Shown: positions 33,477 to 46,265 of the stretch, in pieces
Position numbering within the stretch: the stretch's first letter is position 1
Layout of the letters: each line of letters begins with the position of its first letter
Assembly (NCBI RefSeq): GCF_000005505.3
Contig: NC_016133.3
Location: 46,031,237-46,095,236, forward strand
DNA: 64,000 bases
Direction of reading: 5' to 3'
From: Brachypodium distachyon
Lineage: Eukaryota > Streptophyta > Magnoliopsida > Poales > Poaceae
Translations under genes and position numbers: made by a program
Notes under the pieces: model-generated
Database searches by the model: none
The model's input: only the letters and a program-made list of their open reading frames with translations
What the model was told of the DNA's origin: nothing

Positions 33477-33954
33477 CTATAGAAAATAAAGAAGGTTAAT
33501 AAGTAAGTATCAGCGACATGATCAAATGGTCGAATGTATGAAGAAAATAATGTAAAGGTAGTAGAGTGGGATTAAATTAAAAGAATTAATATAGATGGTG
33601 GTAATGCAAAATAAAATTGGATGCATAATAATATGTGAATAACATGGCAACATCATTATAGTGGTGGATGGTATAATAAGACAAATATGCATCTCTGGTA
33701 TAATAAAATAAAACATGCATCTGTGGTATAATAAAATAAAACATGCATATGTGGTATAAAGTATAATATTTGGTGTATATGTGGAATAGAACAATAAATA
33801 TGTCATGCATATGCAAGATTTAGACGAATAGGGGTAAGGAGTAAAATATATGTATATAGATCAGATAAGGATAAGAAATACTCCTAAGTTTGGTCTTATG
33901 GTGTTGGTCTTATCCTAATCCAAGCTAGAGTCACGTTCCTACAGGCAACACATT
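33477..33954 (-). other. C untranslated leader with AT-rich short repeats
   Basis: No gene. About 33690-33765 has 2.5 copies of a 28-bp AT-rich unit (GGTATAATAAAATAAAACAT plus 8 bases). Confidence 0.7.
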
Positions 33955-33966
33955 GCTCTGATACCA
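33955..33966 (-). other. C primer-binding site
   Basis: The reverse complement reads TGGTATCAGAGC, two bases from the 5' LTR (which ends at 33969 in element orientation). It fixes the orientation of C as minus strand. Confidence 0.9.
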
Positions 33967-33968
33967 TC

Positions 33969-36900
33969 TGAAGCGATCCTCCCCCTTACTAGGGTTCGAT
34001 CTGTGTGCTTACCGTGCTAGTCCCTGGATCGACTCACTAGCACACACAGTTTCATGATGAAATATACAGAAATAAAGATCAAAAGTACTTTATTACATCG
34101 CATCATCCATAATTTAAATAGTACTTACAACCTCGCATGACCTCTTGGGCCAGCATAAAACAAATACTGTTTCAACATCATAAAACAATGTTTCAAAATA
34201 CTGCAGCGGAAAGGGTGGAACATAAGGGTGAAGCGATCCCCCTTCACCAAGGGTTCGATCTCTGTGCTTACAGTGCTAGTCCCTGGATCGACTCGCTAGC
34301 ACACACAGTTTCAAGATGTAATATCAAGATACAAAGGTCAAAAGTATATTACATCGCATTGATCCATAATTTAATAGTACCTTACATATTGCATAACCCC
34401 ATGGGTTATCTTCAAAAGAAAATAAAATCTTGCAGCGGAAGACAGAAGATACAGGAGTCCCATAACAACTCCACAGTCGAAACATGTTGGAATGCAAACT
34501 CGCAACCCTATCAATTCGTACCTCACACTTCACCTGGTTCACCTGCAACATTTAAACGTTGCAGCCACTAGGAGGTCAATACATTGAATGTATTGGCAAG
34601 TTCACCAAAGGGTTATAACAGAACCTATCAAGTACATGCAATATTTGGCAAGGTGGGGCTTTGGCTATTTGCATAAAAGCGTCAATGTTTAATCCTATCA
34701 TTTTTAACTAAAATAGTTTTGAATTCTGTTGGACACGGGGTAGAAACACCCATGCTCCTATTAACCTAGGCACATTGAGTAAAAACATCAATGCTCCTAC
34801 CCAGTTCAAACCATTCATTTTATTAGGAAATTGGAATGAGTAAGACGTTCCTTACAGCTCCAATATCCAGTTGCTCATAATTGTCCGTAACCGGGGACAC
34901 GGCTAAGTACTTAGTTTGACACTCTCGAGAGGTGGTACACTTTACCCACAAGAATTCGACGTGTTAATCTCTTGCTGTCCTCCGGGTGGAGTAGCAACGG
35001 CATCGACTTCAAGAATTTTCAGAACATGTTCACCCAAACCACCTGAGGGACCCGCGCTCCCACCTACACAACTACCTCAGTACAATCCCTCGGATCTGGG
35101 TAAACATTTCTTACTCCATCCAGGCAGAGCCCATATTACCATGTGGTTGTACTGGAAGCTACTAAATAGGAAACTAGTCCAGTCTCTGGTTATCCCGGGT
35201 GGCATCCCACATTGTGACGAAGGCGCTCCCCGAATCCACGGAAGAGACGACCATGGACGATCCATTCCTGAATCCATAGGAACTCGACTCAGAGGGACCC
35301 ATAGAAATGGACCTAACGTCACGACATCCGAATACTCAAAGCAGCCCACCCAGGACGGTTCATTGAATTACTTGTTTTGCCATACACTAGGAAAACTATA
35401 TTTGTAATTCAATAGTATCACATTGTAATAATACCACCCTCGTATATTATCATAGCATAGCATTTTACTACTACGATGGCAATTGGTGGTGAAGTCATGG
35501 CAAAGGTATCCTATACTACTAGGACAGATCATAGCTAGCATAGATACAATAATAATCCTGACAATGCAACTAATAAAATCTAGTGCACAATAAAATAATG
35601 GGTAAATGATCAACGTGAACTTGCCTGATTAGTGTCTTTGTATTCTTCTTCTTTTCGATACTCACAGTTACCGCAGTCCGTATAATCTATCGCGAAGAAC
35701 GAAAAGCAATAATAAATAACTATTCGAGAACTCCAAATCATAACTCCAAAGAAAGAACCAAAGCAATATACGAAGTTTAAATTAAACAGTACCTAACTAC
35801 TGTTAGGCTATCCTAGGCATAGATTTAAGAGGTAGGAACAAGGTTGGGACAAAAGCGGAGTTGGAACGGTGAAGTCATTGGCTGTTAACAGATACAATTT
35901 TCTAGGGGTCATGGGCTATGGTAGATGAACTTAAAAAGATGCACAAAGTGGTCCAGAATCAAGAGTTGGGTTTATTCTTGTCAACACAGAAAGAAAGAAT
36001 TAGTTTAGAATTAGGGATCAACAGATATGGGCTTTGGAACATTGATAATCATTAAGACAGTGTTAATAGATTTAGAGATTGGTTGGGCATGGACTAGTGT
36101 GGCTAAGTCTGGAATTTAAGTATATAGGAATTGTTATAACTTAGATATTTTGGCTGTTTGGCAAATGGTGCTAAATGGCATAACATGGGATGAAAAGTAT
36201 ACTACTGTATAGTATTAAGATTGCGGTTGCTAACCCAAAAAGTCTCATCCCAAAAGGGTCCACACAGAAATAGGTACTGGCTTGCAAAGCTGGCTAATCT
36301 GATTCTAACAGATTAAAGATACTAACTTCTACTGAAAATGTACTGGTGCTGATGGCTTCAAAAGACAGAGGACCAATGGGATAAATTAAACTAGATCTAA
36401 CAATCTTTGAAAAGACACTGGTTTAACCTAAATATGAGTTGTGAGTCAAAAGATACAGGCTTACAAAAAAGGCTAATCTATAACAAAGTTTCTGTAACTA
36501 AAGGCTTAGAATTGGCCAAGTGTGGAAAACTGCTGAAGGTACTGTTTTGCAACGACGATGCACTAGTGTGGATGAACTTGGAAAGGTGTTAAAATAGGTC
36601 TAGGATTTAGATTTGGATTTGATCTTGACATGAAAGAAAGAATCATCTAATTTCAAGTAATGGATCACAAGATATAGGCTCCGGAAGATAGCTAACTGAT
36701 GTGACAGTGTTAACAGATACGACTTTTGATTGAAGATGCACCTCTGTAGATGAATCCTAAGTTGTTCAAGATGTACACTAATGCGTAGAACATGATCTAA
36801 TTGATGAACTACAGAAGGTTTGGAACCAAACGGATCAACGGAACAATTTATATGAATTTCGAAAGGTGGCTCATCCAGAAACAGCATACTGTGAATAGCA

Positions 36901-39900
36901 ATTTCCAACGAAGATGCCGTACTGAAGATCATGGAGACGGGGTATAAAATCTAGTCTGGTATAGAGAGGTGGACGTGCTCTAACTACAACAGAAAGATTC
37001 GGACGCGGCTTTGGCATGGGTTCGGAGACGGCGCGGCCAACGGTATCAAGAGGTCACGAAACCTTGTCACAAAGGTAGGTAAGGGTCACATGAGTCTACT
37101 GGTCAAAGGAATCGAAGAACGGAGGTTCGGGGTGATCTCACCGGCAACAATGGTGACGGTGACCGACGGAGGAAGACGTCGACGTAGCCGGCTGTACAGA
37201 GGTTTTTAGGCCAAACTTTCTACATGGGAAAGGAAGAGGAGAGGCAAAGGCTCAAAGTGACACGCGTGGAATCCTTTTATAGTGGCCAAGGAGGGAGATC
37301 GGGCGTGGATGTTGACGGCCGACATTCGGGGCGCCTGTTTTGGAAACTGCGATTATGAGAGGAAACTTCAAATTGATTTCCTGAATGGGTTCCCGGGATG
37401 GTGACGATTGATAGGGTGGTTTCCTTTCGGAGAGAGACGCGCGGAAAGGAAAGAAATTGAAGAAAGAAAATATGGAAAGAAAGGATTTCTTAAGTGCAGA
37501 GGAGGAGGAAGCACGAGCTCGTGCTCGTGGCTGGCTGGGGCGCTCGGTGGAGATGGGCCGGCCCAGTTGGGTCGGTCCATTCTCTTTTTTTTTTCCTTTT
37601 TTTTTCCATTTCTTTTTTTTATTAATAATTTTTGATTCCTAACTCCAAATAAGTCCAAATAAACTCCAGAAAATTTGTAAATTCAAATTCTCCAAAGTGT
37701 GAACTTTTGGGACTTGAATCCTTTCAAAAATAAAATAAGTAAAAAATACTTTTGCTTATATGAATGTCATTAGAGCTTTATAAGTAATACATAAAATAGG
37801 TTTTAAAATCTATTATGAAACCTTTGTTTCATAAATTAGTTTAAACTCCAATAAACATATTGGGTTGGCATACTTTGCACTAAAATCCTTCTTTAGCTAA
37901 ATACCCCATTGGGTTGAACTCCAAAGAAGATCTCATAATAATTATACGGTTCAATAAAATTCCCTAATAGCTTTATAACACAAAATCTCAAATCATGTAA
38001 ACCATCGCAGATGTTTCCAACTATATATATATTTGGGAAGTCACGTTATCCCACTCTCAACGACGGAATAAATGTTGGAATAACATTTGCACACGAGGCT
38101 GTCACGTTATCCTCTTCTCGAATATTTGATAGTTTCCTCTCGAAAACAAAATGAACACGCCAAAGCAAATATCGAGAGAAACATAGGTGAATCATTATAT
38201 ATATTTTCCAACCATATACTTGGGAAAGTCACATTATTCCCTCTCTTTATCATTTAGATAAATGTTGGAGAACATTTCTAATCGATTTAAATATTCCAAC
38301 GATGCTCTCCAATGGTCATGGCATCCAAATTGGAAACTTAGTGTGTTAGTAAATCATTCAAATAGGACATAGGATTTATTTGGATGCAAAAGAATAATCC
38401 GGTGGAAATCATAAGATGCATATGGGTCCAAAATAGAATAACTTTGAACTTACATAAATGTCCCAACCATGTTGTATAATTTGGATAGTCATATTAATCC
38501 ACTCTTTTGTTGAATATTCAAACATGGTGTGGAAAAATTTAAATAAGTCCTAAAAATTTCAAATCCTTCAGAAATTCAAAACCAAACTAATTCCAAAGCC
38601 AATATTTTAATTAAAATAATTATTTTATTTAACATTCCAAAATTGGAAAATTCTGAGATGTTACAAAGGGCCACACTACTCCAAGGTGAGAGCATGTTGG
38701 AATGTAAGCACATGACCCACAACATAATGACGAACCTCACTCATCGTCGGATCCACCTGCATTGTTAATTACAGCCATTACGTGGTCAATACATTTGAAT
38801 GTATTGGCAAGTTCACCAAAGTTATAAAGGGACCTACCAAGTACATGCATAATTTGGCTATGTGGGGTTTGGTTGTTTGCATAAAAGCATCATAGTTCAA
38901 TCCTATCATTTTTAAACAAATAGTTTTCAATTCTATTGGACACGGGGTAGAAACACCCATGCTCCTATTAACCTGGGCACATTGAGTAGAAACATCGATG
39001 CTCCTACCCAGTTCAATCCATTCATTTTATTAGGAAAATTGGAATGAGTGAGACCTTCCTTACAGCCCCAATATCTAGTTGCTCATAATTGTCCGTAACC
39101 GGGGACATGGCTAAGTACTTACTTTGACACTCTCGAGAGGTGGTACACTTTATCCACAAGAAGTCGACGTGTTAATCCCTTGTTGTCCTCAGGATAGAGT
39201 AGCAACGGCATCGACTACAGGAATTTTCAGAACATAATCCCCCAGACCACCTGAAGGACACGTTCCAACCTACACCGCTACATACCGATGTCACCTCGGA
39301 TCCAGGTTCATATTTCTTACTTCCATCCTGGCAGAGGCCATAATACCATGTGGTTGTACTGGAAGCTACTAAACAGGAAACTAGTCTAGTCTCTCATTAT
39401 CCCGGGTGGCATCCCACATTGTGACAGTGCCAAAAGATTCTACATTTCCTAAGGATTCCAAAAAGGTGTGGATCATCAAATTTGGCCAAACAGATTAAAA
39501 GATATGATCATTTGAAGTTACAGGGGCTTTTCTGCAAAAGTGCCAATCAATTATTCCGGGGATTGAAAATTAGATTTTTATTTTTATTTTACCGTGCCAC
39601 GTGTCAGCTCCTCATTGGTGCGTACCGGTTCGTTTAAAAATAAAACGGGGATCTAATCTTGACCGTGGGATCACGATCGGACGGTCGGGGCGGGTTAGGG
39701 TTTCACCTACGACGGCGGCGGTCGCCGGAGACGAGGGAGACGGCGGCACGGGCACGGGAGGGTGGCTTCTTCGGTGAAGCTGGCGGCGCGGGGAGGTGCG
39801 GGGATGAGGCGGCGCGGCACGGCGAGCTTGGGGACGGCGGGGTGCTCGCCTAGGACGAAGACGGGCGCGGCGGCGCGGGCGGCGGACTTCGGCGAGCTTC

Positions 39901-40846
39901 GGCGACGACAGGGGCGGCGCGACGGTGCACGAAAAAAGAAACGGGGCGCGTCAAAAGAAGCGCACGGAAACGGGGCGGGATGGCTCACCGGCGAGGTCGG
40001 GCACGGCGCGAGAACGGCGGCGGCGGCGTAGCTCTTCGGTGAAGAATCGGGGCGGCGTGGGCGCGTGCGAGCGGGGGCGAGAAGAGGGAAAAAGAAGAGG
40101 GGGGGGAGAGCTTTATAATGGCGCGGGCGGAGCACTTCGGGAAGGCCGGAGTTAGCAGGCGCGGGGATTGCGGCGGCGGGCAGTCCGGCGCGGACTCGGC
40201 GTGGGCGGTTTCCAAATGGAGAAGAAGGCCCTGACAGGTGGGCCCCACCTGTCAGTGGCAGCGGGCGCTCATGCGCGGACCGGTCTGGTTCGGGCGCGGT
40301 CGGCCGGCGGTTCGGCCGGTTCAAGGCTTACCGGGCCGGCCCTGTGGGGCGGTCCGTTCTATTTTTTTTCTCTTTAACCTTTTCTTTTTCTGTTTTTCTT
40401 ATTTCTTTGATATCTTTTGATTTTGAACTCCAAATTGGTCCAAATAAATTCCGGAAAATTTGTAAAATCATGTTTTACCATGATACAACTTTTGGGAGTA
40501 GTTTCGCCTCAAAATAAAATACACAAAATACATTTTCAATATAAATGCCTTTAGGGCCATATAACTATTTAAAATAAAATACTTTTTCAACTCCAAATAA
40601 TTATCCAAAAAAATTATGGGTTAGCTTATATATGCAATAACCCCCCCCCCCCCGCCTTTTTTTTTATATAAACGCTATTAGTTTGAAAATCCAAAGTTCA
40701 AATGGGTGTAAGCCCTAGGGTTTAAATTGAAATAAAATCTTTTAAAGCCTTTTTGAGATTTAAATTTGAATTCAGATATGCAATTGTGGCATGATGCTTA
40801 TGGATGCAATGCACATGTAAAAGTTTGAAAATTTTGGGATGTTACA
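33969..40846 (-). repeat. C 5' LTR (right), split by F
   Basis: Pieces 33969-34228 and 38671-40846 join at F's AAGGG duplication into about 2.4 kb of LTR. Relative to the left LTR and F it has an internal deletion near 39425 (after CATCCCACATTGTGACA). It includes the inverted repeat at 40231-40255 (arms CTGACAGGTGGG), a TTATAA-centred site near 40112, and a C-run near 40641. GC-rich open frames at 39659-40377 have no domain. Confidence 0.85.
34229..38665 (-). mobile_element. F: 4.4-kb solo LTR of a C-related family
   Basis: Starts TGAAGCGATCC and ends GATGTTACA with perfect AAGGG duplications (34224-34228, 38666-38670). No PBS, coding region or second LTR was found, so it is a solo LTR left by recombination. 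About 34229-35610 aligns with the C LTRs; the middle (35610-37300) is diverged and has no gene. A minus-strand TATA-like CTATAAAAGG lies near 37273. Confidence 0.85.
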
Positions 40847-40851
40847 AAGAA

Positions 40852-43800
40852 GCTGCAAGAGGTTGTCGCATTGGCTCAGTCGGCACAGATTGGTCTGCCG
40901 GCTATGACCAACCCTCATGTAAGTGTGGCTTTTCAGGCAGCCAAGGAGACGAAGAAGATCCCGGTCGACAGTGAGTTCTCAGACCGCACCGTCATCTTTG
41001 GTGCCGGTCTGAATGAGAAATAGGAAGGCGAGCTCAGCAGCTTCCTCCGTGAGAATCAGGACATCTTCGCATGGTCAAATCAAGACTTGCCGGGTGTGCC
41101 GAGGGAGTTGGCTGAGCACTCCTTACATGTCAGGCCAGACGCAAGACCGGTGAAGCAGCCCCTTCGACGCTTCGTCGATGACAGAAGGAAGATCATATCA
41201 GAAAAGATATCCCGGCTTCTAGCTGTCGGCTTTATCATGGAAGTGTTGCATCCAGACTGGTTGGCTAACCCGGTCATGGTCAAGAACAAGAAAGATGACT
41301 CAACTGCTGCCAAGGTGTGGCGCATGTGTATCGACTACACTAGTCTGAATAAGGCATGCCCTAAAGATCATTTTCCGTTACCTCGGATCGATCAAGTGAT
41401 CAACTCCACTGCCAGGTGTGAGTTGTTGTCTTTTGTAGACGTGTACTCTGGTTTTCACCAGATACCGCTGAACCCTAACGATCAAATAAAAACATCCTTT
41501 ATAACCCCGTTCGGGGCTTATTGCTATCACACTATGCCGTTTGGTTTGAGAAATGCAGGGGCTACTTATCAAAGGTGCATGCAGAAATGATTGCATGACC
41601 AACTCGGCAAAAATGTGCAGGTATATGTCAACGATGTCGTCATAAAAACCAGAGAAAGCGTCACACTGCTGGATGATATCTGGGAAACATTTGCGAATTT
41701 AAGGAGATTCCGAATGAAGCTAAACCCGCCAAGTGCACATTCGGTGTGCCGGCAGGGAAGCTACTCGGGTTCCTGGTGTCGAGCCGGGGTATAGAAACAA
41801 ATCATGTGAAAATTGCCTCCATAGAGAGAATGAAACTGCCAAAATGTCTCAAAGGTGTGCAGAAATTCACTGGATGCTTAGCATCGTTAAGTCGTTTCGT
41901 TAGTCGGCTGGGTGAAAGGGCAATGCTCTTACACCAGCTGATGAAGAAAACCGACAAGTTTGTGTGGACCCAACAGGCAGAGGTTGCCTTCCAAGAACTA
42001 AAGAAGATGATTGCTACGGCGCCGATATTAGCCTCGCCAATGCGCAAGAACCGATGTTGTTACATATAGCAGCAACAAACCGAGTCGTCAGCGTCGTCAT
42101 AATGGTGGAGAGAGATGAAGACGGCAAGTCGGTATAGAGGCCGGTATACTACCTGAGTGAGGTGTTATCGTCATCGAAACAGAATTATACTAACTACCAG
42201 AAGATGGCGTATGGCGTTTATATGGCGGCAAAGAAGCTGAAGCATTATTTTGATGCACATCAGATCCGGGTCATATGTGAAGCACCCATTTCAGAAATCA
42301 TGAGTAATAAAGACGCAAGCGGCCGGATAGCTAAATGGGCTATTGAGCTAGCACCCTAGACATTGCAGTATGACAGACGAGATGCTGTGAAGTCTCACGC
42401 GCTGGCGGATTTCCTGGTGGATTGGGCCGAGATGGAATATGAACCACCACCACCTGAAACTAGCTATTGGAAGATGCATTTTGACGGCTCTAAAACGAAA
42501 AGTGGCTTGGTGCCGGCATAATCCTCACTTCGCCAAGCGCGATCAGCTAAAATATGTGTTGCAAATTCACTTTGCCGCGTTCGACAACGTCGCTGAGTAT
42601 GAGGCACTTGTTCATGGACTGAAGATGGCGAAGGAGATTGGCGTTCGCCGGATTCAGTGTTTTGGCGATTCCGACTTGGTGGTCCAGCAAGCTTCGAGCA
42701 ATTGGGATGCATTGGATGCCAATATGGCGTTATACCGTTTTCATGTGCATAAGTTTAGTGGCCACTTTGAAGGGTGCGAGTTTCACCATATATTGCGGGC
42801 GGAGAACGAGGCAGCCGACACTCTGTCGAAGCTCGGATCAACGCGACAGGCCATCCCGGCCAGTGTTGCATTGGAACATCTACGCAAGCCGTCAATCAAG
42901 TTGTCACCAGAGTCGGAATCAATATTTATTCCGACAAGCTCAGAAGCTGACGTCACTCCAATGGACATTGACAGTGGCAGTGGTTCCGGTAACCCAGGGA
43001 CTGAGTGCCCTAATTTGGCTGAGGCAATGGCGGTTGAACCAATGGAGATCGACGAACCAGTTTTTGTGACTCGTCCTGTGCCGGCTTGGGCGCAACCAAT
43101 AATGTCCTACCTCAAGGATGGGAATCTGCCGGAAGAGGAAGTGTCGGCAAGGCAAATTCAGAGAAGAGCAAAGGCATACACCATTATCAATGGCGAGCTA
43201 TACAAGAGAAGTGTCACTAACGTATTGCAACACTGCGTTGAGCCGGAAGAAGGACAAGAAATATGCCGAGATATTCACCAGGGGGAGGGTGGTCATCATG
43301 CGTCCTCAAGAACATTGGTGGCCAAGGCATTCCGGCACGGTTTCTACTGGCCGAGTGCGTTACAAGAGGCGGAAGACATGATCAGGAAATGCAACGGTTG
43401 CCAGAGGTATGCCAACAAGATTCATATGCCGGCATCTGAGCTCAAGACCATCTTGATCACTTGGCTGTTTGCTGTTTGGTGTTTGGCTATGGTGAGACCC
43501 TTCAAGCGGACACGAGGAGGCATGACGCATATCTTGGTCATGGTTGACAAGTTCACCAAATGGATTGAAGTAAAGCCAATACGGAAGTGTGACGGCAAGA
43601 CCGCGGTGTCAATTTTGAAGGATATTATCTTAAGATACGGTTACCCGCACAGCATCATCACGGATAATGGAACAAACTTCGTAGAGGAGCCTTTTGCACG
43701 ATTTTGTGCGGAAAAGAAAAAATCCGGCTAGATATCGCCTCAGTGGCACATCCTCAGTCCAACGGACAAGTTGAGAGAGCAAACGGCATGATTTTAGCCG

Positions 43801-44342
43801 GCATTAAACCTCAGATAATTGAGCCACTGGAACGCACTCCAGGATGCTGGCTAGATGAGCTCCCAGCCGTGCTATGGAGTCTCAGGACAACTCCAGGCTA
43901 TACGCCATTTTTCCTCGTATACGGGGCGGAAACTGCCTTACCAGCCGACATTGAACATGACTCTTTGCGAGTGACCATGCATACGGAAGCCGAGGTAAAA
44001 GAGGCCCGAGAAAATAATGTCGTCCTGCTCGAAGAAGCACGGGAATTGGCTTTATCTCGGTCGGCCATCTATCAACAACACCTAAGGCATTATCACAGCC
44101 GGAAGGTAAACCCGCGGGTGTTCCGGGAAAGAGATCTTGTGCTCCGGCTTGTGCAGCGCACAACCGGCATGCATAAATTGTCGCCCCCATGGAAGGACCC
44201 TTCATTGTGAGCAAAGTGTTGCACAATGATTCCTACTATCTTATAGATCCGCAGGATCCCAACGCGAACAGGATGGATCGGTCTGGCGAGGAAACCAAGA
44301 GGCCATGGAATGTAGCTTTGATTCGTCCGTTTTATACTTAAG
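40852..44342 (+). pseudogene. A pol: RT, RNase H, extra RNase H-like, integrase
   Basis: Continues the protease frame of 13805. RT (41087-41810) carries YVND instead of YVDD (about 41622), a Gly/Asp-site loss that should abolish activity. Stops include TAG near 41021 and TGA at 41588 (both former CAG/CGA), and TAG at 42358 (CAG). The RNase H region is followed by a second RNase H-like domain (VAEYEALVHGL, GDSDLVVQQ). Integrase has an HHCC region (42,... to CNGCQRYA, near 43400), but its first catalytic Asp reads Ala (WCLAMV, about 43480); the second Asp (ITDNGTNF) and the Glu (NGQVERAN) remain. The C terminus ends RPWNVALIRPFYT at 44342 after frameshifts near 43730 and 44205. Confidence 0.85.
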
Positions 44343-44987
44343 AGATGAGTATTTGTATCGTTTTTTCCTTATGTTGAATATTTTGAGACAATGAATTATC
44401 CGCCGGGTTCTTAAAAGGAGCTCGGGGACTTCCATGCTATATGAGTGTTGTATTACATTTATCTATTTGTATGTCGGCATGGCTTGATTGTGTAATCTTA
44501 TGTCAGCTTAGTAGTGTGTTGGTACTAAAAACTCCCTCTATGACTTAGCTGTTGTCCGCAAACTGGCTTCATGGCAAGCTAGAGTAAGGGTGCGAAATTA
44601 CTGAACACATGAAAAACGATGGCGGAAACAAATAAACGAGCGAGCCAAGATGCGTGTTATTTGACCTAACCCAGCATTCCTTTCCTATACCGGGCATTTC
44701 CAGGCGAGTTTGTTGAGTTTAAGCTTTTTTGAAAGGTCTATTCTGTGACTTCATGATTCATACGTCGAACGCCGACAAGGCAAACAAAGAACCGATGTCA
44801 TATAATTTCACCAACAGAAAAAATAAACTCGGCGACTCGGTTGGAAACTCGATAACTGCAGGCATAAGCCAATTAAAAATATTGTGCATCACAACTAAAA
44901 GTACTTCAAAGTATTTACATCTGCACCCGGCATCCCGGGGATCTAACAGTTTTAAAATGGCTTTTGCCGACATCACTAGGTATAAAT
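44343..44987. other. Tail-to-tail spacer between A pol and the antisense gene
   Basis: 645 bp with no domain. The pol stop (44342, plus strand) and antisense-gene stop (44988, minus strand) converge here, so this should hold both polyadenylation regions. No clear signal can be assigned. Confidence 0.6.
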
Positions 44988-46265
44988 TCAAGCAGCAGGA
45001 TCATCGGTGCCGGCACTCGGAGCATCTGTTGCGGCAGGAGGCGACTCGGCCACGATTTCTTTGTCCATCTCCTCTTCCTCTTCCTCGGCCGCTTCTTCAT
45101 CTGCGTCCGATTTCGGACCCTTCACAAAAGTGTGCACTTCGGCATACTGGATGAAGGAGTAGGCCCGTTCTTGGCGCTTCGAGATCAGCTTCGGGTCCGA
45201 GAGGAAGGGAGAGCCGACGCGCATGGACTGCAACACGTCGAGGTTAATGCCGTCGTACCAACAAAGTACGAACGACAGTGCCTCGTCGGCGCCGACACGA
45301 GCGGCCGACTCCCGCCAGTCGCTTAGCCGGTCCTCTACTTCTAGGAGACGCTTGGCCAGCTCTGGGATGGCACTGGGCGCTTCCTCTCCCGACCAAAGAG
45401 CTCGGAAGGCGCAGATGCTGGCGTTGAGCATATCAATCCCGAAGGCCTTCAGAGGCCTGACACGGGTCCAGATGCTCATGAGGTAGTCCTCCACATTGTA
45501 CTCCGATGGCAGTTCCTTGGAGGCATCCCTTTTCCCGCGAGCTTTAAGCACGGCGGCCTGAGCAGCCTCGGTGGAATGCGGGAAGATTTCTGCCAAAGAC
45601 AAAAACGACATAATAAATCCAGGCATATTACTACTCTCGGCGAGATGATCAAAGGAAAAGATTCGGGTAAGGGCGACTTACTGGCTAGCAACCCGTCTAT
45701 CTAGCACGCGCCTAGTAGATGTGCACTCTCGGTCTTCTCCTCTTTAGCGGCGGTGACTCGGGCTTCGGTTTTGGCGAGAAGACCCTTGCATTTTTGCACT
45801 TCGCCTTCCAGGCGGATCTTCTCGTTAGCTTGCACGGAGAGGGCCGAGGTAAGTTGACCTACCTCGGTCTTGTGCGCCTCGGCCTGCGCTTTGAGTTGCA
45901 CTTTTAGTCGGGCCACCTCATCTCGGTGCTGTTCCACTAGCCGAGTCTTCTCCCCTATTTGGAAGACATGAATTACAAGAGTTCAAGACAGAAATGGACA
46001 CAATCCGACATTTGGAATAAGGTCATACCTTGCACTTCTGTGACGCGCTTCAGAAACTCCGACACTTGCACATCATCCCTAGCTGTGTATGAAGGCATAT
46101 GTCAGTTTTCACAGTACATGGATAGCTCGACATAGCTTTTATGTCGGTGGAAGTCTACTCACTCTTGTTCCGATGTTCGGCCACTAAAGCCTTGTGCTTC
46201 GCTGCCAACTTCCGGTGTGATGCGAGCAGAATTTTGAAGGTTGCGTTGTGCTTGTTCATACAGCT

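Larger units (their letters stand above)
13806..40846 (-). mobile_element. Element C: Ty3/Gypsy chromovirus-like (Tekay/Del type) with long LTRs, inserted in A
   Basis: In element orientation (minus strand) the LTR starts TGTAACATCCC and ends GGATCGCTTCA. The flanks are AGGAA (13801-13805) and AAGAA (40847-40851), a 5-bp duplication with one mismatch. The initiator-Met PBS is at 33966-33955, followed by an extra ORF (33476-32622), gag (from 32329) and pol (to 28288). The 3' end is damaged: pol after the integrase C-terminal region, any chromodomain, and the first part of the 3' LTR are missing, with a junction at 28287/28288. Elements D (with E inside) and F sit in its left and right LTRs. 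Confidence 0.9.

Noticed and set aside
34229..38665. F as a complete element because of its 4.4-kb length
   Set aside because: It has LTR ends and a target duplication but no PBS, coding sequence or internal LTR boundary, so a solo LTR fits better.
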